Notes under the pieces: model-generated | What the model was told of the DNA's origin: nothing | What the model saw: only the letters and a program-made list of their open reading frames with translations | Databases searched by the model: none | Made by a program: the position numbers and the translations under genes | In this document: one piece after another, positions 54,801 through 62,634 of the stretch | Position numbering within the stretch: the stretch's first letter is position 1 | Layout of the letters: each line of letters opens with the position of its first letter | Source: Nitriliruptoraceae bacterium | Lineage (GTDB): Bacteria; Actinomycetota; Nitriliruptoria; Nitriliruptorales; Nitriliruptoraceae | Direction: 5' to 3' | Length of the DNA stretch: 62,634 nt | NCBI GenBank assembly: GCA_007121785.1 | Contig: SKJX01000014.1 | Coordinates: 1 to 62,634 of the forward strand

Positions 54801-57062
54801 AGTCGCGACGCGGCCGCGAGCCAGGCTGAACAGGAACGAGCGCGACAGCGACGCGAGGAGCAGCTGGCGGAACGATCGACGACGCGGCTGCGAGCGCTCC
54901 TGGTCGTGTCGCTGCTCGCAGCGGTCGTGGCCAGCAGCCTGGCGGCCCTGGCGTTCGGGCAGCGGGAGCGGGCGGTCGAGGAGGAGCGGATCGCGACGGC
55001 CCGCGGTGTGGCCTCCGCCGCCATCGCGGAGCTCGAGGTCGATCCCGAGCGCAGCATCCTCCTAGCCATCGAAGCGGTCAACGCCACCAGGCAGGCAGAT
55101 GGCAGGGTGCTGGCCGAGGCCGAGACCGCGTTGCGGCGCGCGCTGATGGCTTCACATGTCGAACAGCGTCTCCCGGGCGGCGGCCAACTGAGCATCGCCC
55201 CTGACGGTCGGATCGCCACCGTCGGTGCCGACGGGACGCTGGCCGTCCGTGCCCCCGAGCAGCCGGAGACTCAGCTCGAGCTCGAGGGGTACGCGTTCCA
55301 CCCGGAGTCCGGGATCGAGGAGCGCCGGATCGCGCAGGCCGACGACATCGACGTCTCGCCCGACGGGTCATCGATCGTCGCCGCAGACGCCGACCTGCAG
55401 GGGGCGGTCCTCGACGCCGCCACTGGGGACGCCCAGGTCCGCCTCGATGGTGAGGTCTACCGACCCGCGTTCGGCACGGACGGCGACCTCGTGGTCGGGC
55501 TCATCCCGCAGCGTACGGACGGCGGTTGGGAGGCGGCCCGCAGCGTGGGGGTCTGGGATGCGACGACGGGGGCCCTGCTCGAGCAGGTCGATGGCCACCT
55601 CGACCAGGTCCACGCCTACGCGTTGAGCCCCGACGGTTCCTGGCTCGCGACCGTGACGGAGATGGGAGGGACGCGCGTCTGGGACCTCGGGTCGGGAGAC
55701 CTGCGGTGGCACGTGCCCCCGACCGACGAGACGCTTCCCGTCTACTCCGTCGTGGTCCATCCCGAGGGCGACCGGGTCCTGCTCGGTAGCCAGGACGGTT
55801 CGATCCTGGTCCGTGACGCTGCGGACGGGGACCTGCTCACGGTCCTCACGGGCCACACCACGCTCGTGAACGACCTCGCGGTGAGCGCCGATGGTGAGCG
55901 GGTGCTGTCCGCCTCCAACGTGAGCGCACGCGTGTGGGACAGCGGCACGGGGGAGGAACTCGTGGCCCTGCGCGGGCACGAGGGCAGCCTCGCGGGAGCC
56001 GCGTTCCATCCGGATGGCGCCCGGGTCGTCACCACCAGTCACACAGACGACACCACCCGGGTCTGGAACGTCGACGGCGTCGGAGGCTTCGAGCATGCCG
56101 CGTTCCCCGGAACCGACCAGCGGGTGCTGGCGGGTGCGAGCTTCAGTCCCGACGGTCGCCACATCGCCATCGCCGGACCGGACAACGCCGTCCACGTCCG
56201 TGACGTCGCGACCGGCGCGGACGTCCTCACGCTCGAGGCCGAGCATCCCGTCCGCCTCGTCACCTACAGCGCGGACGGGAGCGCCATCGCCGCCAGCTCG
56301 GTGACCGGCGACAAGGAGGACGCACCCGAGGAGCGGCAGGAGCAGGTCCACGTCTGGGATGCCACGAGCGGAGCCGCCCGCGGCGACAGTGTGACGGAGC
56401 TCGAGTACCCGCTCTGGGATCTCGCTCTGAGCGAAGACGGCGACCGTGTCGCGGTCGCGTCGGGTGCTGGCCTCCTCCAGGTCGTCGAGGTGGACGACGG
56501 CACCGAGGTGTTCGCCTACGAGCACGACCGCGGCCCGGTCTACCACGTGTCGTACACACCGTTGGGCGACGAACTGGCCGTTGGAGCACAGGAAGCTGCC
56601 CTGGTGCTCGATGCCGAGACGGGCGATCTGGTGCATGAGCTCGACGTCGAGCGGTCGGTCATCGACATCGCCTTCCTCGATGACCAGCGCAAGGCGACCA
56701 GCGAGGTGCACGGGCTCGTGCGCGTGTGGGACCGTCGCACCGGTGAGGTGGTCGAGACCCTGACGGAGGCCGCCGGTGCCAGCGTCGCCGCTGCGGGCGA
56801 TGCCCTGGCGTACACCGACGACGACGCCGTGGTCGTGCGTGACCTCGACGGTGGGACGCCCCGCTTCGACGTGCGCTACGGGGCCGATACGGCACGGGTG
56901 CGTCTGAGCCCGGATGGGCGCTACCTCGCGACGGTCCTCAAGGAAGGGCCGGTCCATCTGCACGTGGTCGACACGGATGATCTGCTCGACCTGGCTCGTG
57001 ACCGGGTCACGCGATCACTGACCGAGGACGAGTGCGCGGAGTTCCTGGCCACCTCCTGCTGA
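51852..57062 (+). CDS. Giant SARP-Ser/Thr kinase-STAND ATPase-WD40 signalling protein
   Basis: One 1736-residue polypeptide. Residues 1-95: SARP winged helix (FLVLGPVEV, GGPKQRLVLALL). 95-250: BTAD helical domain. 281-540: Ser/Thr kinase with GSGGFGVVYRG, VAVKVI, HLDVKPANVLL (about 402) and DFGIARG (about 422), all catalytic residues present. 550-960: nSTAND1-type NTPase with NPYKGLQAF, Walker A GPSGSGKSS (about 595) and Walker B LLLLIDQFEELF (about 680). About 1012-1035: a transmembrane helix. 1090-1736: WD40 beta-propeller repeats (SPDG...VWD). GTG start. The architecture joins DNA binding, phosphorylation, oligomerisation and a sensor that may be extracytoplasmic. Inputs and outputs are unknown. 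Confidence 0.93.
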   Translation: MVEQRVDVRFLVLGPVEVTTADGDSLPVGGPKQRLVLALLVVAAGRVVPIDRLVTALWPEDAPADPRRSLQVYISNLRRTLDGDVDVEHRDDGYVLHLDPEQVDALRFARLVDEGEERLADDPDHAATTLREALELWRGRPFGALADEPSLVAEVERLEELHRRGVERRIDADLALGLHAQLIGELRELTASFPLWEHLWFQLMTALHRSGRQAEALDAYERARQTLAEELGIDPSPRLQELHTKVLRQVPDPGRPESADEPSRVVTPPSTTPGPTPRSARSYELLEEVGSGGFGVVYRGRQPGIDRDVAVKVIRPEHANDPRFIRRFEIEAQTVARLEHLHIVPLYDYWREPDAAYLVMRWLRGGSLAQALRRGPWNLRPATDLISQVAAALDVAHRHGIAHLDVKPANVLLDEEDHAYLSDFGIARGIEDPPVSPGSHPYLTPEHVSGGPLTAATDIFGLGLLTFELLTGRHPYEGEAPDSLSQRVLRQPLPTLRELRSDLPSYVEDVLSRATAVDPNERFAGAGDLAAALRDGRREEPTPAPAVISARNPYKGLQAFQEADAGDFFGREHLVRQLIDRLGHHGTSGRFIAVIGPSGSGKSSLVRAGLVPAVRHGEIAGSDRWFVTTMVPGATPVAELKRALIDVAVADRDEVRAALADGDAGLARAVQLALPDDGGQLLLLIDQFEELFSVASAAERERFVRLLQHAVTDARSPLKVVVTLRADFFDHPLLDARLGELVASHTVPVATLSVEELERVIVQPARAVGVHVDRDLVAQIVADVVQAPGALPLLQYALTELFARRSGDRLTLDGYRAIGGLHGALGGRAEALYASLDAAGQQVCHQVFLRLVTIGEVSTGTRRRVTREELAGLASPDVLDEVLETYGRHRLLTFDREPATRLPTVEVAHEALLEAWDRLRGWIDVARDDLHMHRRLEAAVEEWRAAERSDGYLLEGLRLSAFEEWADRSLLSLTTDERELLTASRDAAASQAEQERARQRREEQLAERSTTRLRALLVVSLLAAVVASSLAALAFGQRERAVEEERIATARGVASAAIAELEVDPERSILLAIEAVNATRQADGRVLAEAETALRRALMASHVEQRLPGGGQLSIAPDGRIATVGADGTLAVRAPEQPETQLELEGYAFHPESGIEERRIAQADDIDVSPDGSSIVAADADLQGAVLDAATGDAQVRLDGEVYRPAFGTDGDLVVGLIPQRTDGGWEAARSVGVWDATTGALLEQVDGHLDQVHAYALSPDGSWLATVTEMGGTRVWDLGSGDLRWHVPPTDETLPVYSVVVHPEGDRVLLGSQDGSILVRDAADGDLLTVLTGHTTLVNDLAVSADGERVLSASNVSARVWDSGTGEELVALRGHEGSLAGAAFHPDGARVVTTSHTDDTTRVWNVDGVGGFEHAAFPGTDQRVLAGASFSPDGRHIAIAGPDNAVHVRDVATGADVLTLEAEHPVRLVTYSADGSAIAASSVTGDKEDAPEERQEQVHVWDATSGAARGDSVTELEYPLWDLALSEDGDRVAVASGAGLLQVVEVDDGTEVFAYEHDRGPVYHVSYTPLGDELAVGAQEAALVLDAETGDLVHELDVERSVIDIAFLDDQRKATSEVHGLVRVWDRRTGEVVETLTEAAGASVAAAGDALAYTDDDAVVVRDLDGGTPRFDVRYGADTARVRLSPDGRYLATVLKEGPVHLHVVDTDDLLDLARDRVTRSLTEDECAEFLATSC

Positions 57063-57128
57063 GCATCCGGAAGCTCACGACCAGCCGCGGGGGAGCCCCT
57101 TGTGGTGTTCGAGGATGGCCACCAGTGC

Positions 57129-57609
57129 TCAGTGGGGGTCGTCGAAGTCCGTGTCCAGCAGGTGGCGGCTGGCGCTGGATGCCGATCCGTTCCGACCAGG
57201 CTCGGGGACGTGACCGTGCTGTGCCTGGCCTACCTCGACGAACACGATCTTCCCACCGGCACCGTCGGGCCCTAGCGGGTGAGCTTTCACCTCAAGCCGG
57301 GTCTGCGGTTCGTCGACCGCGATCAACGTCGCTCGGTCGTCTGTCACGCGCTCAAGGATCACCTGGCCTGTCGTCCCCGCGTCATCGTTGGACCCGGCGA
57401 TCGGCCCGCGGCTCCTCTCCCACCGCGAGTTCGATGACCACCTCATCGTGCAGCGACAGGTGAGAGGTCACCAGACGGACCTCGGTGTCGTCGTCGAGTT
57501 CGAGGGCATCCTCGGGTGGGCGCCATCGCCGGCGCCAACACTCAAGACGAGCACCAGCACGATCCCGAAGGGTTGTTGGACGCCACGGTCCATGACGCTG
57601 TAGGGGCTT
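57129..57609 (-). pseudogene. Frameshifted remnant of a small membrane or secreted protein
   Basis: Three overlapping reading frames on the minus strand look like pieces of one gene. The first starts at an ATG near 57593 with a hydrophobic stretch (FGIVLVLVLSVGAG). A second frame continues with DALELDDDTEVRLVTSHLSLHDEVVIELAVGEEP. A third gives ILERVTDDRATLIAVDEPQTRLEV and runs to 57129. At least two frameshifts are needed. The combined product would be a single-pass protein of about 150 residues; family not recognised. Sequencing errors could produce the same picture. Confidence 0.45.
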
Positions 57610-57943
57610 GATCGCGCCGGGGGAGTGCCACGGCGCGGGCACCGCGATCGACGGACGCGGACGGCGACCGGGGACGAGCGACAGGTGGAGCGCACCGACC
57701 ATGCCGACGCCACCACCTGGTTCAGGCGTGGTGTTGGCAATGGCTGCAACGCTCACCCCGGTCGCGCGGCCCCTCCACCGATTCCGACCAGGCAACAACG
57801 TCCGTTCGCGGTTCACCGATACACACGCGGCGTCGCACACTCCCCAGTTGATGACCGGTTCGAAAGCGCTTGTCGCGCCTGCTGTTGCACGCTACAACCG
57901 GTAGCCCGACCGCGGCCCGACCCCCGCGGTGGCAGGAGCCGGC
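57610..57943. other. Intergenic stretch without a gene
   Basis: About 330 bases. Reading frames here lack coding character and I see no repeat or RNA gene. A CAGGAG ribosome binding site for the DoxX-like gene is at its right end. Confidence 0.5.
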
Positions 57944-58339
57944 ATGCACCCGCTCGCTTGGGTGGTGCAGGTCGTTCTCGGCATCTACTTCGTGGCGATC
58001 GGCGTCATGCACTTCGCCGTACCCGAAGGACTGCCTGACCAGATGGCCTGGATGTATGACCTGCCGACCTGGCTTCACGTGGCCAGCGGTTCGGCCGAGA
58101 TCCTGGGAGGGCTCGGCCTGGTGCTCCCTGCCGCAACACGGATACGCCCCTACCTGACCCCGCTCGCGGCGGCAGGGCTCGCCGTTGTGATGGTGTTGGC
58201 AGCGCTGTGGCATGTGCCACGGGGCGAGGTATCCAACGTCGTGGTCACCCTCGTCCTGGCGGTCATCCTCACCTGGCTGGCCCGGGTGCGGTGGCGGTCG
58301 CATCCGATCGCCCCTCGACAGAGCGTCGACGCCGCGTGA
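57944..58339 (+). CDS. DoxX-like membrane protein
   Basis: A 131-residue protein with four predicted transmembrane helices and the DoxX-like pattern (IYFVAIGVMHFAVPEGLPDQMAWMYDLPTWLHVASGSAEILGGLGL). ATG at 57944 with CAGGAG upstream; a GTG 15 bases earlier is less likely. Function uncertain; relatives are linked to thiosulfate or redox stress. Confidence 0.85.
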   Translation: MHPLAWVVQVVLGIYFVAIGVMHFAVPEGLPDQMAWMYDLPTWLHVASGSAEILGGLGLVLPAATRIRPYLTPLAAAGLAVVMVLAALWHVPRGEVSNVVVTLVLAVILTWLARVRWRSHPIAPRQSVDAA

Positions 58340-58568
58340 ACGGTCCGCTGACCCCCGACACGGTCAGCACAGATGGCGCCCTGCCGGACGATCTACATCG
58401 TGCCAACGCACGACGGCCGCAGGTCTACCGCCGATCGACATCATCACCGTGACAATCTGGAGCCCGCATCGGGGTGTAGCTGACGTGGGCTCGATTCAGC
58501 TGCCGCGGACGGGCGCGCACCGTGTTCCTAGCCTTGGGCACGCCGTCGCCCGATCGGAGGGCTCCACG

Positions 58569-58787
58569 ATGGCTGGAACACCCGATGTACGACCGGTGGG
58601 AGATCTCCCGAACGAGATCGGTAAGACCGCGGCTCGCGAGCTCTCCCTCAACGGGATCACGAGCCTCGAACAGGTGGCGCGCCACTCGCGGGATGAGCTG
58701 TTGGCGATCCACGGAGTCGGCCCCAAGGCGATCCGGATCCTTGACGGGGCGCTGGCTGCGGAGCGTCTCGGCTACAAGGACTCCTGA
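58569..58787 (+). CDS. Small helix-hairpin-helix protein
   Basis: A 72-residue protein with one helix-hairpin-helix unit like the RNA polymerase alpha C-terminal domain (LSLNGITSLEQVARHSRDELLAIHGVGPKAIRILDGAL). The ATG has GGAGGG upstream. Such short proteins probably bind DNA nonspecifically. Confidence 0.8.
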   Translation: MAGTPDVRPVGDLPNEIGKTAARELSLNGITSLEQVARHSRDELLAIHGVGPKAIRILDGALAAERLGYKDS

Positions 58788-58916
58788 GCGAGTTCCCGTC
58801 GGGCACGCCGCGAGGACCGCGTCACCGGGGTCGCATCGGAGTTGGGCTGGCCGGCTATCGGTGTCCGTCCCAGGTGGCTGCCGTGCACACGAACCGTGAC
58901 TGCGACGCTGAGTTGT

Positions 58917-59293
58917 TCATGGCTCGGTGATCGGCAACGCCCGGACCCGAACCCGCCGCTCCTCGACAACGACGATGGCACCGCCGTGCAGGTCCGCCTC
59001 GACCGAAGACAGGTTCGCGAGCAGCAGCGCAGCCTGCTCCCGTGGACGGCGACCCGTCTGCCGGTGGAACAGCACCACCGACGGCTGCGCGGCCCGCCGA
59101 GCGGCCAGCCGTTCACCGAAGTCCGTATCCGCGGCCACGATCACTCGAGCCTCCTGAGCAGCGTGCTCGAGGATGTCCACATCCGGGGCGTCAAGCCGGA
59201 GCACCTCACCGATGTGGACCGCGTCGTGCCCAGCCACGCGCAGCTCCCGCACGACCACCGGCGAGGCCTGCTCGCGTCGACCAGAAACCTCAT
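58917..59293 (-). pseudogene. DUF5615 PIN-like toxin with a 5' frameshift
   Basis: The DUF5615 (Mut7-C/PIN-like) core is intact: SPVVVRELRVAGHDAVHIGEVLRLDAPDVDILEHAAQEARVIVAADTDFG. The expected start is the ATG at 59293, overlapping the antitoxin stop (ATGA) and giving MRFLVD, the family N-terminus. That frame runs out of register with the core after GTCGAC: two extra bases (GC, near 59273-59277) separate MRFLVD from EQASPVVV. Unless this is a sequencing error, the toxin is inactive or starts from a weak internal codon. Confidence 0.7.
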
Positions 59294-59520
59294 CCCACCG
59301 GACGCAATGGCAGCTCACGCTCTCGGACCGCCTCGGCGTCGTAGTGTAAGGCCTCGGCGATGTCCTCGGACTCCAGATAGGGAAAGTCGGCCAGGATCTC
59401 CTCGACGGTCATACCGTCCGCGACCATGCCAACCACGGTTGCCACGGGCACCCGCAGACCACGGATGCAGGGCACGCCCCCCAGCACCTCAGGATCGGTC
59501 GTGATCCGTTCGAACGTCAT
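59290..59520 (-). CDS. DUF433 antitoxin
   Basis: A 76-residue VapB-like DUF433 protein: MTFERITTDPEVLGGVPCIRGLRVPVATVVGMVADGMTVEEILADFPYLESEDI is typical. ATG at 59520 with GAGGAGG upstream. It precedes and overlaps the DUF5615 toxin gene, the standard order. Confidence 0.9.
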   Translation of the reverse strand: MTFERITTDPEVLGGVPCIRGLRVPVATVVGMVADGMTVEEILADFPYLESEDIAEALHYDAEAVRERELPLRPVG

Positions 59521-59892
59521 GGCCGGCCTCCTCACCCCAGAAGCGTACGTCCTCACGAGGCTCGTGAACCCGCGAGTTGTATGCGCCTGGGGATCGCTCC
59601 ACCTCGGACATTGCCTTCACAGGATCCCACCGAGATCGTCGCCCCGTCACACCGCCCACCGTACGGTCCTCGGCCCGCAGGACCGATGTCAACATCCAGG
59701 GCTGGACGCCGCGAGGGCCGGGGTCTGCGGATGACTTCCGATCCGCCGCCTCAGGGCTCTGGAGACCGGTCTGCAGCGGTGGCTACTCCACGGCCTGCCG
59801 TCCGCCGCACCGCTTGCGCGGAAGCTACCGCTCGCCGTGTCGCGGCATCCCGTGACCGAAGGTGCGATGGTCCTGGCAGTGAGGCCGGCAGG
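59521..59892. other. Intergenic stretch with a repeat copy
   Basis: About 370 bases with no convincing gene. It contains one copy (59659-59693) of an imperfect 35-bp repeat found again at 61724-61758 on the other side of hipBA. Confidence 0.5.
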
Positions 59893-61146
59893 TCAGGCGG
59901 GCGCGGGCCCGTAGTCTTCGAACGCGTACGGGTGCAGGAACGCCCGCCGCCATAGCAGCTTCCGGTCGACGTCGGTCAGTCCGACCGCTTCGGCCGCGTC
60001 GTCGAACTCGTCGACGATTCCCTGCACGAGCCGGTCGACGATCGCGCGTGCCTGGGCTTCGGCGAGCAGGAACTCTCCCGCCGCGTCGATGCAGGTCGCC
60101 AGCCGTGACCGGCGGTCGCCGGCGCGGGTGACGGCCATCGCCTGGGTTGCTTCGCCGGTGTCGCGCGGCTGCGGGTCGAGGTCATACGCCGGGGTGAGCG
60201 TCAGGTCGTGTCCGTCCCAGAACGCGGCGTGGTTGCGGGCGTGGTCGTCGCGGTTGCCGATCAGGACGTTGAAGACCAGCCGGCCGTACAGTTCGACGAG
60301 GGTCGCCTGGGGGTCGGTGAAGCGGGTGCGGATGGTCTGGGCGAGGTCCGGGTAGGTGGCGTAGCGGGCGTATATCTCGCCGAGCCCGAGCAGCGTGAGC
60401 GCGGACACCAGCGCGCGCCTTCGGTGGGTGCCGTAGATGCGGTCGAACCGGTTGACGAGCAGCACGTCTCGGTCGAGGACGGTGATCCGTTCGGTCGCGG
60501 CAACGTTGAGACCGGAGCGGCGCGCGAGCTCCATCGCAACCGCCTCGCCCTTGACGACCGGGTAGGTGTCGCTCGGGGTGGAGAACTTCGCGATCAATGC
60601 GCGACCGTCGGCAGCCGTGACGGTGGCCTTCGGGCGGGCGCCTCCGACCGCCGAGCCGGCGTTGAGGACCCGGTCGATCTCTTCGGAGAACGGCTCGCCG
60701 GCCTGAAGCCGGTCGACGGCGGTCAGCAGCTCCTCAAGCGTGGCGTCGATCTCGCGCGGGACGTAGGTCTCGGCGGAGGCTTGGAAGTCGTTCGCTCCGA
60801 TCCGGTCGCTGCCGGACTCGAGCAGGTAGGTGACGGTCGGCAGCGCGGCCGGGTCGAGGTCGCGGCTTTCGCCGGCGTGGAGACGTCGCAGGATGACGCG
60901 GCGACCCCACGCGTCAGGAGCGCCGTCGGCGAGGCAGCCGGCGAGGTCCATGCCGTCCGGTGGCGGCTGGTCGCCAGGCTGCAGCGGCAACTCGGGCAGG
61001 TACAGCGGGACGGCGTCGGGCCGTTCGAGGTAGCTGCGGCCGTAGACGAAGTGGAGCCGGTCGCCGACCGGGTCCAGTGCACCGGCGACGACCGGGTCCG
61101 CGCGGTCGGCGAGCCACGTCCACACGTAGACGCGGTCAGAAGTCAT
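59893..61146 (-). CDS. hipA: HipA-family toxin kinase
   Basis: A 417-residue HipA-like Ser/Thr kinase. The catalytic motif IGNRDDHARNHAAF (about 291-304) and the following TPAYDLDPQ (Mg-binding Asp) are intact. RPKATVTAADGRALIAKF supplies the ATP-binding Lys. The ATG at 61146 overlaps the hipB stop by 11 bases; the open frame upstream is a shadow. HipA kinases phosphorylate aminoacyl-tRNA synthetases and cause dormancy. Confidence 0.92.
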   Translation of the reverse strand: MTSDRVYVWTWLADRADPVVAGALDPVGDRLHFVYGRSYLERPDAVPLYLPELPLQPGDQPPPDGMDLAGCLADGAPDAWGRRVILRRLHAGESRDLDPAALPTVTYLLESGSDRIGANDFQASAETYVPREIDATLEELLTAVDRLQAGEPFSEEIDRVLNAGSAVGGARPKATVTAADGRALIAKFSTPSDTYPVVKGEAVAMELARRSGLNVAATERITVLDRDVLLVNRFDRIYGTHRRRALVSALTLLGLGEIYARYATYPDLAQTIRTRFTDPQATLVELYGRLVFNVLIGNRDDHARNHAAFWDGHDLTLTPAYDLDPQPRDTGEATQAMAVTRAGDRRSRLATCIDAAGEFLLAEAQARAIVDRLVQGIVDEFDDAAEAVGLTDVDRKLLWRRAFLHPYAFEDYGPAPA

Positions 61147-61441
61147 CGTCGGGCTTGCGTGTGTCGGGACGGACGCGGTCGGGTAGGAGCGCGAGCAGCT
61201 GCCGACCGGACGCGACCTGTCGGGCGAGGCCGTCCGCGTCGGTGGCGAACAGCGGGACGCCCAACAGGACCAGCACCTCGAGCGCGGTCCCGATCGCGAC
61301 GGTCGGGTCGCCGCGCTCGACCCGGTAGAGCGTGTCGCGGGAGATCCCGGCACGCTCAGCGAGGTCGGCCGCGGTCCGGCGCTGCCGACGCCGTTCGGAC
61401 GCGACCAGCTGCCCGACGACGACGACCGCGTCGCGGGTCAT
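61136..61441 (-). CDS. hipB: HipB-like antitoxin repressor
   Basis: A 101-residue XRE helix-turn-helix protein (RRRQRRTAADLAERAGISRDTLYRVERGDPTVAIGTALEVLVLLGV). ATG at 61441; a further in-frame start 21 bases up is possible. It precedes hipA and presumably binds the inverted repeat just upstream. Confidence 0.88.
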   Translation of the reverse strand: MTRDAVVVVGQLVASERRRQRRTAADLAERAGISRDTLYRVERGDPTVAIGTALEVLVLLGVPLFATDADGLARQVASGRQLLALLPDRVRPDTRKPDDDF

Positions 61442-61481
61442 GGGTGACAGCGTCTGCCCCAACCACCAACCGTCTGTCGGC

Positions 61482-61516
61482 TACAGCAGACCGTATCGTA
61501 CATAACGTCTGCTGTA
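61482..61516. promoter_or_regulatory. Inverted-repeat operator of hipBA
   Basis: TACAGCAGAC (61482-61491) and its exact complement GTCTGCTGTA (61507-61516) are separated by 15 bases, centred 58 bases upstream of hipB. The TATCGTACATAAC spacer is AT-rich for this genome and may hold the -10 element. Confidence 0.7.
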
Positions 61517-62398
61517 TCGGTCATGTCCGCGACGGTCGTGGCGCGTGTTCCTCCCTCTACGGTGCCGCTGCCGTGCCCAGTAGCCGTCACCCCTCCAGGG
61601 CACCTGACAACCGCCGCCACCGCGGACACCTCAACACGCCGGCCCGGCCCGACCACTGGGCGATGCCATCAACGCACGACGCCCATTGCGACCAGCCACG
61701 ATCTCGAGCCGAAGAGTAGGTCGCCGTACGTTCCTTGGCCCGCAGGGCCGGAGTCAACCGGCCGCGGAACGACCCGTGCAGTTCCGCGACGAGCTCACGT
61801 TCCCTGTGCCTGCCAGGGTTGTCGCCGAGGATCGAAAACCGCCCGTGCAGCCACCCATCCAAGTGGTCCCTTCATCGTGGCGAGCGACACCTCCACCGGG
61901 CACCAACATCCGGGACCGTCGTCCCACACAGGCCCTGCGGACCAGCGCGCCCCACGCAGCTGGATGCGGATGGCGACGACTCACGGTGCCGGAGTGGCCT
62001 CAGCCGCCATGATGCAAGAGGTCGGGCGAGAGGCAAGACGCAGGCGGCGTGCTGTCTGGGCGTTCGTGAGTTGCTGGTGCCTAGCAACCAAGGTCACCCG
62101 TCAGGTGGCGCGAGAGGCTCCGCCGGTTGTGCTGGTGCGGGGCAGCAGGCCCACCTCTCCTACCGAGTGCCAGCCGCCGAAGCTCCGCCAGATCGGGGTG
62201 CAACCGACAAGGGCGAGTCCGCCAGCCAGGTCGGGGTGACGTGACTCTTCAGGCTTGCTTCTCATGTGCGCCGTGCCGTTGTCAGGCCCGGTGTGACTGC
62301 GTCCGTTCGGTACCGACCCTGGTACCGCTTCGCTTACGTTGGGGAACGAAGGGCCCGGTCTTGAGGCGCGGAAAGGGCCTCTGACCTGCGATTTCGTG
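61517..62398. other. Gene-poor stretch
   Basis: About 880 bases between hipBA and the tRNA genes with no coding signal I trust. It holds the right copy of the 35-bp repeat (61724-61758). A minus-strand fragment near 61780-61860 (GRFSILGDNPGRHRERELVAEL) has weak coding character and may be a gene remnant. Confidence 0.5.
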
Positions 62399-62474
62399 TG
62401 GTGCGCCGCCTAGGACTTGAACCTAGAACCTGCCGGTTAAGAGCCGGATGCTCTGCCAATTGAGCTAGCGGCGC
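62399..62474 (-). tRNA. tRNA-Lys (CTT)
   Basis: Cloverleaf with 7-bp acceptor GCGCCGC/GCGGCGC, D-arm TAGCTCAATTGGCAGAGC, anticodon loop CTCTTAA (anticodon CTT), and T-arm GGTTCAAGTCC. Discriminator A is at 62402 and CCA is encoded at 62399-62401. Confidence 0.95.
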
Positions 62475-62521
62475 AGGATGCGGACGCGAGACCGTAGCGA
62501 ACGGTGTTCACGGCCGCACCG

Positions 62522-62600
62522 TGGGGTGGATGAGGGGACTTGAACCCCCGGCCTCTCGGATCACAACCGAGCGCTCTAACCGAACTGAGCTACACCCACC
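62522..62600 (-). tRNA. tRNA-His (GTG)
   Basis: Acceptor GTGGGTG/CATCCAC with the extra encoded G(-1) at 62600 opposite C73, the histidine identity pair. Anticodon loop TTGTGAT (GTG). CCA is encoded at 62522-62524. Confidence 0.95.
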
Positions 62601-62634
62601 GAGGAAACGTGCCGGCTCGCGGCACGAGCGCGGA

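Larger units (their letters stand above)
59659..61758. repeat. Imperfect 35-bp direct repeats flanking hipBA
   Basis: Copies at 59659-59693 and 61724-61758 match at 30 of 35 positions by eye (CCGTACG-TCCT-GGCCCGCAGG-CCG--GTCAAC). Read on the minus strand they encode similar peptides (LTSVLRAEDRT / LTPALRAKERT), so they may be remnants of a duplicated gene that once flanked the module. Confidence 0.55.

Overview
The window is about 62.6 kb of very GC-rich DNA. Genes are packed tightly, with many ATGA/GTGA stop-start overlaps, GTG and occasional TTG starts, and GGAGG-type ribosome binding sites. The gene families (SARP/BTAD regulator, LuxR regulators, CrtYc/CrtYd heterodimeric lycopene cyclase, UTRA-type GntR) point to an actinobacterium. 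Sec-encoding genes and the Blh retinal-forming enzyme would fit a deep-branching aquatic or alkaliphilic lineage, but that placement is inference. Two tRNA genes (Lys-CTT, His-GTG) end the window; there is no rRNA, CRISPR array or insertion sequence.

Left part (1-13 kb): the 3' end of a ThDP-dependent 2-oxoacid decarboxylase-like gene, two amino-acid dehydrogenases of the Glu/Leu/Phe/Val family, a glycine betaine/proline-type ABC importer (lipoprotein ProX plus one polypeptide that fuses permease, ATPase and CBS module), a GreA-like factor, and an XRE-cupin regulator. Then come an MTA/SAH-deaminase-like amidohydrolase, MtnA, a GntR/UTRA regulator and an aldolase-dehydrogenase fusion. Together with a nucleoside phosphorylase at 25.4 kb these could form a thio/deoxyribose salvage route (DHAP-shunt type). 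A palindrome, TTGTCAGACAA, lies in front of mtnA, of the gntR/aldolase pair and of the phosphorylase/nucleoside hydrolase pair, which suggests one regulon.

Middle (15-30.5 kb): a carotenoid and retinal operon (blh-crtI-crtB-crtYc-crtYd), then a run of methyltransferase, LuxR-type regulators and alpha/beta hydrolases, then nucleoside enzymes. At 27.3-29.0 kb two adjacent genes are each interrupted by one in-frame TGA. One is a GrdB/PrdB-family protein (Sec-Pro-Val-Cys) and the other a deiodinase-like thioredoxin-fold protein (Sec-Pro-Tyr-Cys). Each TGA is followed 11-12 nt later by a hairpin with a GGUC-containing loop, the hallmark of bacterial SECIS elements. This is the strongest unusual signal in the window.

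Purine region (29-47 kb): a complete predicted path from guanine/xanthine to ammonia and malate: 8-oxoguanine/guanine deaminase-like enzyme, uricase, three-subunit xanthine dehydrogenase, HIU hydrolase, allantoicase fused to OHCU decarboxylase, allantoinase, urease ureABCFGD and malate synthase. An uncharacterised CitE-like aldolase and a YheO/DauR-like regulator are embedded in it. A second shared motif, GTTGAC-R-NN-CTGTTGA, precedes uricase, the xanthine dehydrogenase operon and the allantoinase operon.

Right part (47-62.6 kb): cobyrinate diamide synthase, universal stress protein, DHA2 drug-efflux protein, a small secreted protein, and a 1736-residue SARP-Ser/Thr kinase-STAND-WD40 protein with SARP-like heptamer repeats upstream. 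A decayed stretch follows with small genes, a DUF433/DUF5615 toxin-antitoxin pair whose toxin looks frameshifted, hipBA with a perfect inverted-repeat operator, and the tRNAs.
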